Source: Paenibacillus taichungensis (GTDB taxonomy: Bacteria > Bacillota > Bacilli > Paenibacillales > Paenibacillaceae). Taken from it: DNA of 64,000 bases. Position 1 is the stretch's first letter, and every line of letters starts with the position of its first letter. Location: the NCBI RefSeq assembly GCF_013359905.1, contig NZ_JABMCC010000111.1, positions 62,001 to 126,000 of the forward strand, in the 5' to 3' direction. The position numbers and the translations under genes are program-made. The notes under the pieces are model-generated. The model searched no databases, was not told the origin of the DNA, and saw nothing but the letters and a program-made list of their open reading frames with translations. This document shows positions 54,519-63,559 of the stretch, piece by piece.

Positions 54519-54664
54519 GTTACACTTGCCACTTCGATGACAGAATAACCTTCCAATCGCTGTTATCCCCAGATTTTTTTGATTCCCTTCTCCAAAGGGA
54601 AAATCCGGTGATAAAGGCGAACGCTTCGCTTTTTCACGTTATTTCTGTCCTCTTCGTCCTCGTA
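54519..54664 (-). repeat. Copy 3 of the intra-operonic palindromic repeat family
   Basis: Read on the minus strand it matches copy 1: GAGGACAGAAATAAC, GTTCGCCTTTATCACCGGATTTT, TTCCCTT/AAGGGAA tip, AAAATCTGGGGATAACAGCG, AAGGTTATTCTGTC and GTGGCAAGTGTAA. It is in the 223-base gap between thiY and the thiamine-binding protein gene. Confidence 0.75.
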
Positions 54665-54695
54665 TAAATACTAAGTTCATTTTATATGGATAATT

Positions 54696-55742
54696 TTATT
54701 GGGGTAGAAACTCGTTTGTATACGCTTTGGATACATCTACCTGCTCATCGAGCAGTTTTTTGCTAAACATCCAATCCGTGTAGTTCTGCCATACTTCCTG
54801 CTTCTGCTCACCCCAGCGTGGTGCGTCATCCTGGTATTTCGGACTCAGCCACTTCTGGCTTGCGAGTACAAGATCCTTATCCAGATCCGGTACGGCCTTG
54901 ATCAGAATGTTGGCAGCGTCTTCGGGATGTTCAATCGCATATTGATATCCTTCGGAAGTCGCTTTCAAGAACGCTTTAACCAGCTCGGGATCGTTCTGAA
55001 TCGTCTTTTCATTGGTAACGAGTACCGGTGTGTAGTAGTCCAGAGCTTCGGAATAATCTTTTACATACAGCATGTCGATCGGTTCGCCGCGCAGTTCGGC
55101 TTCGATACCCGTCCATGCGTAGAAAATCCATGCAAAGTCGATATCGCGTTTCACAGCGGTGAAGAAGTCTGCATCGCCCATGCTAATATTTTTTACTTTG
55201 GATACATCGGCGCCTTCGCCTTCCATAATGGATTGCATCACAGCTTCTTCCACTGGAGAGCCCCAGCCACCATAGGTTTTACCTTCAAAATCTTTGGGAG
55301 ATTTGATGTTCCGATCCGCCGGAGCGGCAAATCCGGACGTGTTATGCTGAATGACTGCAGCGATAGACACGAGCGGTACGCCCTGTGTGCGGGCCTGGGT
55401 TACACTCTCCTGATAACTTACGCCAAAAGGCACTTCGTTCGAAGCTACCATCGTATCCGCGCCTCCAGCACCTGGCTGTACAATCTCGACATTTAAGCCT
55501 TCGGCTTTGTAAAAACCTTGATCTACGGCCGCATACAGGCCGGTATGATTTGTATTTGGTGTCCAGTCCAGCACCACTTTAACGTCCTTGAGGGCTGCGT
55601 TGTCACCTTCATTGCTGTTTTCGGTGTTGCTGTTGCCATTTTCTCCTGAAGGTGCAGCTTCTTTGCCGCCACATGCGGCCACAGCCACTAGTAGGACGCA
55701 CAAGAGCATTAGGCCCATCATTTTACGCCATCTCATCTTCAT
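54696..55742 (-). CDS. thiY: HMP/thiamine-precursor-binding lipoprotein (NMT1/THI5-like)
   Basis: 348 residues from ATG 55742 (ATG 55736 also possible), behind AAGGAGAG. Lipobox VAAC anchors it. The domain has VVLDWTPNTNHTGLYAAVDQGFYKAEGLNVEIVQPG and FGVSYQESVTQAR, as in HMP-binding ThiY proteins. A TPP riboswitch upstream supports the assignment. Confidence 0.87.
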   Translation of the reverse strand: MKMRWRKMMGLMLLCVLLVAVAACGGKEAAPSGENGNSNTENSNEGDNAALKDVKVVLDWTPNTNHTGLYAAVDQGFYKAEGLNVEIVQPGAGGADTMVASNEVPFGVSYQESVTQARTQGVPLVSIAAVIQHNTSGFAAPADRNIKSPKDFEGKTYGGWGSPVEEAVMQSIMEGEGADVSKVKNISMGDADFFTAVKRDIDFAWIFYAWTGIEAELRGEPIDMLYVKDYSEALDYYTPVLVTNEKTIQNDPELVKAFLKATSEGYQYAIEHPEDAANILIKAVPDLDKDLVLASQKWLSPKYQDDAPRWGEQKQEVWQNYTDWMFSKKLLDEQVDVSKAYTNEFLPQ

Positions 55743-55888
55743 TTCTCTCCTTCATGTTGTCCGGCCAGTGGCGCGGGGTACTCCTTGGCTTCATATCCAA
55801 GCTTCTTGCATAAATCGACAGATTTATACCAGCTATGATCCGGATGACGTCACTTTTTTTAGCTCTCTGGCTATATAAAAGAACATTA

Positions 55889-55917
55889 AAAAAGCGCCCC
55901 GTTAATCCGGGACGCGT
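55889..55917 (-). terminator. Riboswitch terminator
   Basis: On the minus strand, GCGTCCCGG and CGGGGCGC pair and are followed by six T, 56 bases downstream of the aptamer. Confidence 0.8.
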
Positions 55918-55972
55918 GCAGGCGTTAGAGATGTGGCACTCAGCAAAGAGGCTGGGCCAATTCGATATACTC

Positions 55973-56067
55973 CGATTCCTACGCTGGCATGATCCAGATC
56001 AGGTCTAAGGGTCAGTATCTTGGTGGGATACACTCTCAGCCGGCCTATTCCGACTCCCCTGGGAAAC
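55973..56067 (-). ncRNA. TPP riboswitch (THI element)
   Basis: The minus strand has the conserved THI blocks in order: GGCTGAGAG, ACCCTTAGACCTGATCTGGA, then TGCCAGCGTAGGAA. Ends were set by pairing GTTTCC with GGAA. Thiamine pyrophosphate should stabilise the aptamer and favour the terminator downstream, shutting off the transporter. Confidence 0.95.
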
Positions 56068-56159
56068 TATGAAGTTACGGGCATTACTAGGTGTAATTAT
56101 AGGCCAGAGGCCCATGCATGTCCAGTCAGGAACTGGATAGGGGCACGTATGAATGAATC

Positions 56160-56192
56160 AAAAAGGCCATTATACATGCGTATAACGGCCTC
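56160..56192 (-). terminator. Terminator of the epimerase unit
   Basis: AGGCCGTTATA and TATAATGGCCT on the minus strand, followed by TTTTT. Confidence 0.75.
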
Positions 56193-56215
56193 TCTAGATG
56201 TGTGGTTTTTAACAA

Positions 56216-56970
56216 TTATCTTGGCGAATCATATAAGGAAATCTGACTGAGTGCAAAAGCATCGGATTTCGGGTCATAGCCTACCTGTTTCTGAGTGGTT
56301 TCCAGATTTAATCGTTTAAATCGATTATTCGAGATCCCATGCAGTATGGTGAAGGGCTCCAGATCTGTAGCTGTAATTGTTTTGAACATCAAATCACACA
56401 AGTCAGCCGGACTAATATACGCGCTCATATCCCTTGCCTCCAGCGCGGGTCCGTCTGGTTGAAAATCATCATATGCACCTATACGTACTGCTACACTTTG
56501 TAAACCTTCGGTATACGCAAAATAGGAAGCGAGCGATTCACCAAAACATTTGCTAACTCCGTACAAATTCCGTGGGCGTGTCGGCATGTCCGGATAGACT
56601 TGAGCATCAATGGGATACCCCTCGATCGTCTGTGCACTGCTTGCCAGAATGACTCTCCGCACACCTTGGTCCTTAGCTGCACGGAATACATTAAATGTAC
56701 CCTTGATATTAATATCCAACAACGATTCATAGAATCCGGCATGCGGGGAAGGATCTCCCGCCAGATGAACAACCACATCCATGCCTTCGCAAGCGTGCTG
56801 ACAGGCTTCGGGATCTGTCACATCAAGTGTCATGATCTCATGGCTGTCCCTTGATACGTATGTAGTCTGTTGATATTCAAATCCGTTAGTCGAAGGTGAA
56901 ATGCTTCTGACAAGTGTTGGGACAAGTCACGTCCAATTTTTCCGGCTGCGCCGGTAATTAAAATGTTCAT
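56216..56970 (-). pseudogene. NAD-dependent epimerase/dehydratase with a one-base frameshift
   Basis: From ATG 56970 (GGAG 7 bases upstream) the frame gives MNILITGAAGKIGRDL, a Rossmann start with GxxGxxG, but stops at 56830 after 46 residues. The rest of the enzyme (HLAGDPSP, ASSAQTIEG, YGVSK) continues in another frame to 56216. Adding one T in the AAA/TTT run at 56879-56881 would join the two parts as LRLTDFEYQQTTYVS. Either a true mutation or a sequencing error in a homopolymer. It is next to the VOC gene on the same strand. Confidence 0.8.
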
Positions 56971-56986
56971 AAATCAGCTCCAATTC

Positions 56987-57373
56987 TTAGCGCTGGAAGA
57001 ACTCAATCCATTCCTTTTCAGGTCCATAGATGAAGAAATAACGGTAACCGTTAGGCAGTGTAATCATCTCTCCATCAATAAATTCGGCCTCAGTTGCCTT
57101 AATGCGGTTGTACTCAGAATCAAGGTCATCGACATGGATGGCAAAATGGTGCACCGTACCTTCGGAAGGCAGCTTGTCGCTGTATCCCTGAATCAACTCA
57201 ATCTCGGTCTCATCGCTTCCGTTGAAGCCGAGAAAGGCGAGCTGAATGACACCGTTGGTATGGGTTACCCGGTCTTTCAATTCAAGACCAACAATCTCCG
57301 TATAGAAACGCAGCGTGGTCTCCAGATCACGAACGGCAATGCCGACGTGGTCAATGCGCTTTTGAAAACTCAT
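56987..57373 (-). CDS. VOC-family (glyoxalase/dioxygenase-like) protein
   Basis: 128 residues from ATG 57373, 9 bases after AAGGAGG. Two beta-alpha-beta-beta-beta modules: RIDHVGIAVRDLETTLRFYTEIVGL and VHHFAIHVDDLDSEYNRI. Metal ligands His, Glu (IELIQ), His and Glu (EWIEFF) can be seen. It resembles methylmalonyl-CoA epimerase or lactoylglutathione lyase; the substrate is unknown. It precedes the epimerase by 16 bases. Confidence 0.87.
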   Translation of the reverse strand: MSFQKRIDHVGIAVRDLETTLRFYTEIVGLELKDRVTHTNGVIQLAFLGFNGSDETEIELIQGYSDKLPSEGTVHHFAIHVDDLDSEYNRIKATEAEFIDGEMITLPNGYRYFFIYGPEKEWIEFFQR

Positions 57374-57559
57374 AATCAAAATCCTCCTTATATGTAGCGA
57401 ATATTTTCTACCATTTTAAGGGATATGATAGGGCTGTACTACGAGGTTGTCAAATAAGATTTTAATTTGGAAAAATTATAATTGTTCACAGAATGTTCAC
57501 TTATGAGGAGGGGGTCATTATCTCTATAATTACGAAGGTAAACAGAGAGGATGAGAGAA

Positions 57560-58048
57560 TTGCCAACAACGAAGAAAGAACAGATTATTTTTGGAATGAT
57601 GATGTGCACAGGGATGGTCGTCGTCATGATGACTTTCAATTTATGGCACAATGGGTTATTGAGCAAGATGTCCGCGCTTGAAATACTGTTTCAATTCATA
57701 TTGTGTTTTGTCATTGCGTTCCTGGTGGAGTCCTTCATTGTTGGACCTGTAGCGAGAAAAATTGCATTTTCCTTACCTTTTGACAAATCCAATAAAATTT
57801 TGGGCGTGCTCGCTATGTCATTTTTCATGGTCATTGGAATGGTTCTGATCATGTCCTTGTACGGAATGATTTCCGCTTACCTTGCGAATCAGTTAAGTGG
57901 AGCATCCGTACTAAATACGTATCTTCATACGATTGCTCGTAATTTCAGCCTGGCGCTTCCTTACCAAATCATTATTCTGGGACCACTCGTTCGATATGTA
58001 TTTGGTAAATTCATTAAGGATAAAGGGAGTGTAGTCCCTTCAACCTAA
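57560..58048 (+). CDS. DUF2798 membrane protein
   Basis: 162 residues from a probable TTG at 57560 (MPTTKKEQIIFG); AGAGG then lies 9 bases away, while the in-frame ATG at 57551 touches it. Two DUF2798 repeats are seen: FGMMMCTGMVVVMMTFNL and LAMSFFMVIGMVLIMSLYG, each with two membrane segments. Function is unknown. Confidence 0.8.
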   Translation: MPTTKKEQIIFGMMMCTGMVVVMMTFNLWHNGLLSKMSALEILFQFILCFVIAFLVESFIVGPVARKIAFSLPFDKSNKILGVLAMSFFMVIGMVLIMSLYGMISAYLANQLSGASVLNTYLHTIARNFSLALPYQIIILGPLVRYVFGKFIKDKGSVVPST

Positions 58049-58145
58049 TAACGTTAGTTCCGATTTAGAGCATCTGAAAGTATTTCCTGGGCAATCGTCC
58101 ACTGGTCTAGGATAAAGAAGTAATTGTGCATTTTTAAATCAAAAA

Positions 58146-58180
58146 AGGCGTCGTAGCATTCACGCTACGACGCCTAACTT
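58146..58180. terminator. Bidirectional terminator
   Basis: AGGCGTCGTAGC (58146-58157) and GCTACGACGCCT (58164-58175), with A-run before and T-run after. It serves the converging DUF2798 and MFS genes. Confidence 0.88.
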
Positions 58181-58229
58181 TTTACAGCTATGATTCATTG
58201 AATTTAATTTATCTTCTGTTCGGTAGATA

Positions 58230-59465
58230 TTACGATGCTGAACTCACAGTATGCCTGCGCTGCCATTGATACGCAATCACGCTGATAATCAGCAGACCAA
58301 CTGCAAAAATGGCAAGCATCCATGCTGACTGGTTAACCTCCAGATGATCGAGACTCCAGCCTGTAACCAAAGGCAGAATGGCACCACCAACCCCACCTGA
58401 TGCAATCAGGATGCTGGGCGTCGATTCTTCTGTTCCAGGCAGCATTTTGCTGGCGAAGACGAGGGCAATGGAGAATACGCCCGATAATGCGAGCCCGAGC
58501 AACAGAATGATCAGAAATGCCGACCAGATCTGGTTGGTAAAAGGAAAGATCATCAGCAGTACAACTGCTGCAAGGCAACTGTACAGAACGTAGACGCGAT
58601 ATTGGAATTTCTCCGCAATATATCCGGCAAACAGTCGTCCAACAGACATGGTGATCCAGAAGCAGGTAACACTAAGTGCAGCACCTGCTTCCTTCATGTT
58701 CATTTTCTCAATCAGAATGGCTGGCATGAAGTTGGCAAGGCTCATTTCAGTGCCGACATAGAGAAAGAAAAATAAAACAAATAAAGACAGAAGAGCCAAA
58801 TTACGGCCGTGATAGGTTGAACGAGTTGGTTTAATGTCTTCAGGATTCGTTCCATTTGGCAATTCAGCAGCGTGAGTGTGTACAGGAGTCTGGTCTGAGC
58901 TACGGCGACTCAGCTCGTTGTCCAGCTCACCGAATGAACTTTTGGCCCAGAAGATAAAAGTCATCGCTGCACAGACGGCAACCACGAGGAACGACATGCG
59001 CCAGTACCCGGCAGAAATCAGACCGCTTGCAATGAGAGGCATGACCATGGCGCCGATACCAAATAACACTTCAAGTCGGCTCATGGCAACCGCCGTATTA
59101 TCTTTAATTGCAGCAATGATGATTGTACCGATGACAGCTTCTATCATACCGAATCCGAATCCGGCTGCAGGTGCAATGACGAACATCCAGCCCCAAGGAG
59201 GCAGCAGCATATAGGATAACTCTGCGATGCAGAGCAGAGCTGCGGCAATTAATAGACCGCCTCGTTTCCCGAAGCGTTTATTCAACCACGGAGATAACAA
59301 TACACCACCCAGGAACCCGGCAAATTGGGCAAATATCAGTGTGCCTCCCTGACTATAATCCTTGCCATAATGTTCAAGAGCAACGGGTAGGATGGAGCCG
59401 AGAACCACATGGGCAAGTCCGATGAGGAAATAGGATAAGCATCCAATCCAAAGCAATTTTTTCAT
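58230..59465 (-). CDS. MFS transporter
   Basis: 411 residues with 12 membrane segments and a central loop of about 35 residues (near 195-230). LNKRFGKRGGLLIAAALL between TM2 and TM3 is the MFS signature. RBS AAGGAG lies upstream of ATG 59465. The group is similar to sugar or fosmidomycin-type transporters; the substrate is unknown. Confidence 0.88.
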   Translation of the reverse strand: MKKLLWIGCLSYFLIGLAHVVLGSILPVALEHYGKDYSQGGTLIFAQFAGFLGGVLLSPWLNKRFGKRGGLLIAAALLCIAELSYMLLPPWGWMFVIAPAAGFGFGMIEAVIGTIIIAAIKDNTAVAMSRLEVLFGIGAMVMPLIASGLISAGYWRMSFLVVAVCAAMTFIFWAKSSFGELDNELSRRSSDQTPVHTHAAELPNGTNPEDIKPTRSTYHGRNLALLSLFVLFFFLYVGTEMSLANFMPAILIEKMNMKEAGAALSVTCFWITMSVGRLFAGYIAEKFQYRVYVLYSCLAAVVLLMIFPFTNQIWSAFLIILLLGLALSGVFSIALVFASKMLPGTEESTPSILIASGGVGGAILPLVTGWSLDHLEVNQSAWMLAIFAVGLLIISVIAYQWQRRHTVSSAS

Positions 59466-59580
59466 GAAGAAAAACTCCTTCTAGATATTATGTTATGTAG
59501 TAAGTCTGCCATTCAGGAGTATTTCCTAAAAACAAACAATCTCTATCATAACAGGACATGTAAGGGTGTGCACGGATAAC

Positions 59581-59610
59581 TTGCAATGGAGGCTAAAGTT
59601 CGTATATACT
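59581..59610 (+). promoter_or_regulatory. serS promoter
   Basis: TTGCAA (59581-59586) and TATACT (59605-59610), 18 bases apart, directly upstream of the T-box leader. Confidence 0.6.
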
Positions 59611-59616
59611 GAAAAA

Positions 59617-59825
59617 CAACAATTACAGATCGGACCATGCCGTTGAAGAGCATCCAACTCGGAGGCGTTTTCGCCAGGGGAGCGAACCATTCCCCAAGTT
59701 AACCGGAACCGCCCGTTATCGCGGACCAAGAGGCTGAACCAGAATATTCTGGTTTGGCAAGTTGGGTGGCACCGCGAGCAGAGCGCTCCTCGTCCCAAGG
59801 GATGAGGGCGCTCTTTGTATTTTTA
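59617..59825 (+). ncRNA. T-box leader of serS
   Basis: The T-box sequence GGGTGGCACCGCG at 59764-59776 is followed by a terminator stem (GAGCGCTCCTCGTCCC with GGGATGAGGGCGCTC, 59781-59813) and T-rich tail. Uncharged tRNA should favour the antiterminator. The specifier codon could not be fixed by eye; serine is expected from the gene. Confidence 0.88.
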
Positions 59826-59846
59826 CAGCCAAAGGAGACGGTGACC

Positions 59847-61145
59847 ATGTTGGAAATGAAGTGGATTCGGGAGCATGCAGAAGAGGTGCAAGCTGCGGCA
59901 GTTGGCAAGAGAATGAATATCAGTATTCGCGAATTGTTGGAACGGGACGAGGAACGCAGAGCACTTTTACTGGAAACGGAAGAAGGACGTAGAGTACGTA
60001 ATTCGTTATCTGCAGATATTGGCAGACTGATGCAAGCTGGTGAGCGTGAACAAGCCGAGGGTTTAAGGGAACAGGTGAAACAGCTGAATGGTCAGTTAGA
60101 GCAAGTTGAAGCCAAGCTTGCCGTTGTGCAAGAGGAAGTGACAAGGCTGCAATGGTTGGTACCCAATGTTGTATCGCCGGACACGCCAGTGGGTGCATCG
60201 GATGAGGATAATGTGGAGCTGAGACGTGTGGGTGAGCTGCCGGTATTCGATTATGAGGCCAAGGATCACGTAGAGCTCGGTGAACGGCATGACCTAATCG
60301 ACATCCCACGTGGGGTGAAAATCGGCGGAACACGAAGCTATGTGCTCAAAGGAGCAGGGCTGCTCCTGCACCGGGCTGTACAGCAACTTGCGCTTGATCT
60401 GCTGCTCAAGCATGGATTTACGCCAATGGAAGTTCCTCTGATGGTGAGGGAGAATACCCTTTTGAACACGGGGTTCTTCCCCACAGGACGGGATCAGGTC
60501 TATGAATTAGTGGGCGAGAACAAGTGGCTGGTGGGAACATCGGAAGTGCCGCTGGTTTCGTATTATGCGGATGAGATTGTGGATGTACAGGAGCCAATCA
60601 AGCTGGCAGCCACATCGACATGTTTCCGCAGTGAGGTTGGCTCAGGCGGGCGGGATGTACGCGGATTGTACCGGGTGCATCAATTTGCCAAAGTGGAACA
60701 AGTCATTATCTGTGCACCGGATGCGAAAGAATCGGAGCGAATGCTACAGGAAATTACGGGACACGCCGAGGAATTACTGCAATTGCTGGAACTGCCTTAT
60801 CGTGTAGTGGCTGTGTGTACAGGGGATATGTCGCAGAAAACGTACAAACAGTACGATATTGAGACCTGGATGCCAAGCCGCAATGCGTACGGGGAGACAC
60901 ATTCGTCGTCGAATCTGCATGACTTCCAGGCTCGGCGTTCGAATATTCGTTGTCGTGATGCCCAAGGTAAGCTTGCATACTGCCATACGTTGAACAATAC
61001 GGCTGTGGCTTCGCCACGTATACTGATCCCATTGCTGGAGAATCATCAGCAGGCGGATGGAAGCATTCGTATTCCAGCTGCACTTCAGCCTTATATGGGC
61101 GGTGCTGAATATTTGGTTTTGCCTCACCAGGATGAAGAGAATTAA
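59847..61145 (+). CDS. serS: Seryl-tRNA synthetase
   Basis: 432 residues from ATG 59847, 9 bases after AAAGGAG. The N-terminal coiled-coil arm (about 30-110) binds tRNA-Ser. Class II motifs: motif 2 FRSEVGSGGRDVRGLYRVHQF (Arg contacts), TSEVPL for serine/ATP, and ETHSSSNLHDFQARRSNIRC leading into motif 3. Length fits the family. T-box control suggests it may be an amino-acid-responsive (perhaps second) copy, unproven. Confidence 0.95.
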   Translation: MLEMKWIREHAEEVQAAAVGKRMNISIRELLERDEERRALLLETEEGRRVRNSLSADIGRLMQAGEREQAEGLREQVKQLNGQLEQVEAKLAVVQEEVTRLQWLVPNVVSPDTPVGASDEDNVELRRVGELPVFDYEAKDHVELGERHDLIDIPRGVKIGGTRSYVLKGAGLLLHRAVQQLALDLLLKHGFTPMEVPLMVRENTLLNTGFFPTGRDQVYELVGENKWLVGTSEVPLVSYYADEIVDVQEPIKLAATSTCFRSEVGSGGRDVRGLYRVHQFAKVEQVIICAPDAKESERMLQEITGHAEELLQLLELPYRVVAVCTGDMSQKTYKQYDIETWMPSRNAYGETHSSSNLHDFQARRSNIRCRDAQGKLAYCHTLNNTAVASPRILIPLLENHQQADGSIRIPAALQPYMGGAEYLVLPHQDEEN

Positions 61146-61177
61146 ACAGATTACAAGCTGTGTGGAGAAGTAAAAAG

Positions 61178-61206
61178 TGGAACCCTTGTGGGGGTTCCTT
61201 TTTGTT
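61178..61206 (+). terminator. serS terminator
   Basis: GGAACCC and GGGGTTCC form a short stem with a T-run. Confidence 0.8.
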
Positions 61207-61364
61207 TTGCCTGTGATGTTGGGACCAGTGGAGAGTGTTCAGCGCTTTTGTGTTACGGAGGCCGCAGTATAGGATGTGGAAAAGGGAAAAACCAGAAGGG
61301 TATGTCACACAGCTGTAACGTACAGATTGTATAGTAGAATCCAGTTTGGAAAGGAGGCGCAGAT

Positions 61365-62012
61365 ATGAACCTGCTGCTCGCGGATGATGAGCCGCTGATG
61401 CTGCAAATATTAAAAGCCTATTTCGTTAAAGAGGGCTTTCAAGTGTTTTTGGCCGAGGATGGGGAAGCAGCCCTGAATCTTTTTTATAATAATCAAATCG
61501 ATTTGGCGGTTTTGGATTGGATGATGCCAGGACATAGCGGTGTCGAGGTATGTCGGGAAATCAAGCGTACGAGTCGGGCGAAGGTACTGCTGCTGACAGC
61601 CAAAGGGGAATCGGATGATGAGTTTGTTGCCTTGAAGGCCGGGGCGGATGATTATCTGCGCAAGCCGTTTGATTCGCGTATCCTGCTATTGCGTGTAAAG
61701 AAGCTGCTGCAACTTTCCTCCAAGATCATTGTGGGGGAGCTGACCGTGGATCTGGAAGGCCAGAAGATCTACCGTGGTGGAGTGGATGTAGGAGCTACCC
61801 ATAAGGAATTCGAATTAATGAAGGTACTGGGAATGAATAAGGGGCAGATTGTAACCCGTAAAATTTTGCTGGATCAGGTGTGGGGTTTCGATTATTTCGG
61901 CGAGGAACGCACCGTAGACACTCATATCCGCAGACTGCGTGAGAAAATTGGAGAAGATTCGATCAAAACCTACCGGGGAATGGGCTACTGCCTAGAGGAT
62001 CAAAATGAGTAA
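61365..62012 (+). CDS. OmpR/PhoB-family response regulator
   Basis: 215 residues, RBS AAAGGAGG. Receiver: LADDEP near 5, phospho-acceptor Asp in LAVLDWMMPGHSG (about 50), Lys in LRKPFD. Winged helix domain near 122-212 with VTRKILLDQVWGFDYFGEERTVDTHIRRLREKIG. It overlaps the kinase gene by 8 bases. Confidence 0.94.
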   Translation: MNLLLADDEPLMLQILKAYFVKEGFQVFLAEDGEAALNLFYNNQIDLAVLDWMMPGHSGVEVCREIKRTSRAKVLLLTAKGESDDEFVALKAGADDYLRKPFDSRILLLRVKKLLQLSSKIIVGELTVDLEGQKIYRGGVDVGATHKEFELMKVLGMNKGQIVTRKILLDQVWGFDYFGEERTVDTHIRRLREKIGEDSIKTYRGMGYCLEDQNE

Positions 62013-63390
62013 ACTGACCCGAAAACTGCTCGTGCGCATTATCGGTGCATTGTGTGTTGTCTTTTTCCTATCCTTTATCGTCAATACGTTTTTCCTGCCT
62101 AGCTATTTTTTGTATCAGAAAAAGCAGAAGTTGGCCGAGTTAACGACCGAAATCTCTGCTTCAGAACACGGCGTTCCAATATCACAGATTGAGAGCCTTG
62201 AAACGCAATACGAGGTCGCTATCGCTTATGCATCGTTGAAGGATAGTGTGGATGATATTAACGATCAATTGTTATTTCAATATAACCGCAAGGGCATTGC
62301 CCTCAGTAAATTTTGGCTGACAGAAGAGAGTATCTCTGCGCTGCGTGAGGGTGCCCGGGTTAATAAATTCTATGATCAGACCAAGTTGAAATCAAGCTTT
62401 CTGGTGAACTTTGTGAAGGTGGGGGATACCGTGTTTGCTGTTGGCGAATCCATCTCCCATTCATCGGAGACGATTCGAATTATTAATCAGTTCAATGCGT
62501 ACATATGGCTCGGCATGCTGCTGTTGCTTATCCTGCTTTCCGTGCTGTATACCGCCCGGATCGTTAAACCGCTCGGAAAACTAAGCGAAACGGCTGAAGC
62601 CATTTCCAATTTATCGTTTACAAAGGTGGATATAAAGACAGGTGATGAGATAGAGTCTTTAGGACGCAGCATCAATGTGATGAGCGACAAATTGCAGCAG
62701 GCGCAACATTCTTTGGAAATGAAAAATGCTAACCTGCGAACGTTCATCTCGGACATCTCGCATGAGTTGAAAACACCGCTCTCCCTGATTCGAGTTTATG
62801 CCTCTGGCATTCAAGATGGCCTGGATGACGGAACCTATGCTAGGGTAATCCAGCAACAGAGCGAAGAGCTGGCTGGTTTAATTGACCGTCTGTTGGAGTT
62901 ATCCCGTCTGCAGGCCGAAGTATATGATTTTGAACCTGTTGATCTTCGCCAACTGCTCACGGAGACACTTCATACCTATGAAACCGTATTTCAGCAGCAT
63001 GGCTTGCATGTGGAAGTGGAGGATCGATGGACTGCCGAGACATGGGTGCTGGCTGATCGACGGAAGCTGGAGTCTGTTCTGCACAATTGGATGACCAACG
63101 CGGTGAAATATACAAGCGGTGACCGAATAACCATTACACTTGAACTGAAAGGGGAAGCGGCACATTTCGGTATCGCCAATGAAACGGATAAGGAAGAGCA
63201 TGAACAGTGGGATCAGGTTTGGGAGCCCTTCTATGTAATGGATAGTTCGCGCAGCAAAAAGTTTAGCGGCACGGGACTGGGCTTGTCTATTGCCCGGACG
63301 ATTCTGGAGAATCACCATGCTGACTATGGCCTTAGTGTAGCCGATGGAAAAGTTATGCTTTATTTTTCTTTACCTTTAATACAACGTTAA
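62005..63390 (+). CDS. Sensor histidine kinase, partner of the OmpR-type regulator
   Basis: 461 residues. TM1 about 11-32, an extracellular sensor of about 130 residues, TM2 about 168-188, HAMP to about 240, phospho-acceptor His in FISDISHELKTPLSLIRVY, N box VLHNWMTNAVKY and GTGLGLSIARTI. Signal unknown. A terminator follows at 63399. Confidence 0.93.
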   Translation: MSKLTRKLLVRIIGALCVVFFLSFIVNTFFLPSYFLYQKKQKLAELTTEISASEHGVPISQIESLETQYEVAIAYASLKDSVDDINDQLLFQYNRKGIALSKFWLTEESISALREGARVNKFYDQTKLKSSFLVNFVKVGDTVFAVGESISHSSETIRIINQFNAYIWLGMLLLLILLSVLYTARIVKPLGKLSETAEAISNLSFTKVDIKTGDEIESLGRSINVMSDKLQQAQHSLEMKNANLRTFISDISHELKTPLSLIRVYASGIQDGLDDGTYARVIQQQSEELAGLIDRLLELSRLQAEVYDFEPVDLRQLLTETLHTYETVFQQHGLHVEVEDRWTAETWVLADRRKLESVLHNWMTNAVKYTSGDRITITLELKGEAAHFGIANETDKEEHEQWDQVWEPFYVMDSSRSKKFSGTGLGLSIARTILENHHADYGLSVADGKVMLYFSLPLIQR

Positions 63391-63398
63391 TGAAGGAG

Positions 63399-63424
63399 CC
63401 GCCATGCAAATGGTGGTTTTTTTT
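63399..63424 (+). terminator. Terminator of the two-component operon
   Basis: CCGCCAT and ATGGTGG around GCAA, followed by eight T. Confidence 0.85.
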
Positions 63425-63559
63425 GTGTGAGAAGCAACCTGAATTAGAGCTTGTTCACGTTGCGAGAAGCCGATTGTTCCCCTGTCATACTGATGTAACA
63501 CAATTGCCTTAGGATAGGCCTATCACCAAATCAGAACTTAATTCATGGAGGGATATCCG

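Larger units (their letters stand above)
55743..56215. other. 472-base regulatory gap upstream of thiY
   Basis: It contains the TPP aptamer, its terminator, and a terminator for the epimerase at 56160. The start of the thi transcript must lie above 56067. No gene is seen. Confidence 0.7.
59466..59846. other. Gap between MFS and serS, with promoter and T-box leader
   Basis: Its right half is the serS promoter and leader described next. The left part (59466-59580) probably holds the MFS promoter on the minus strand. No gene is seen. Confidence 0.6.
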
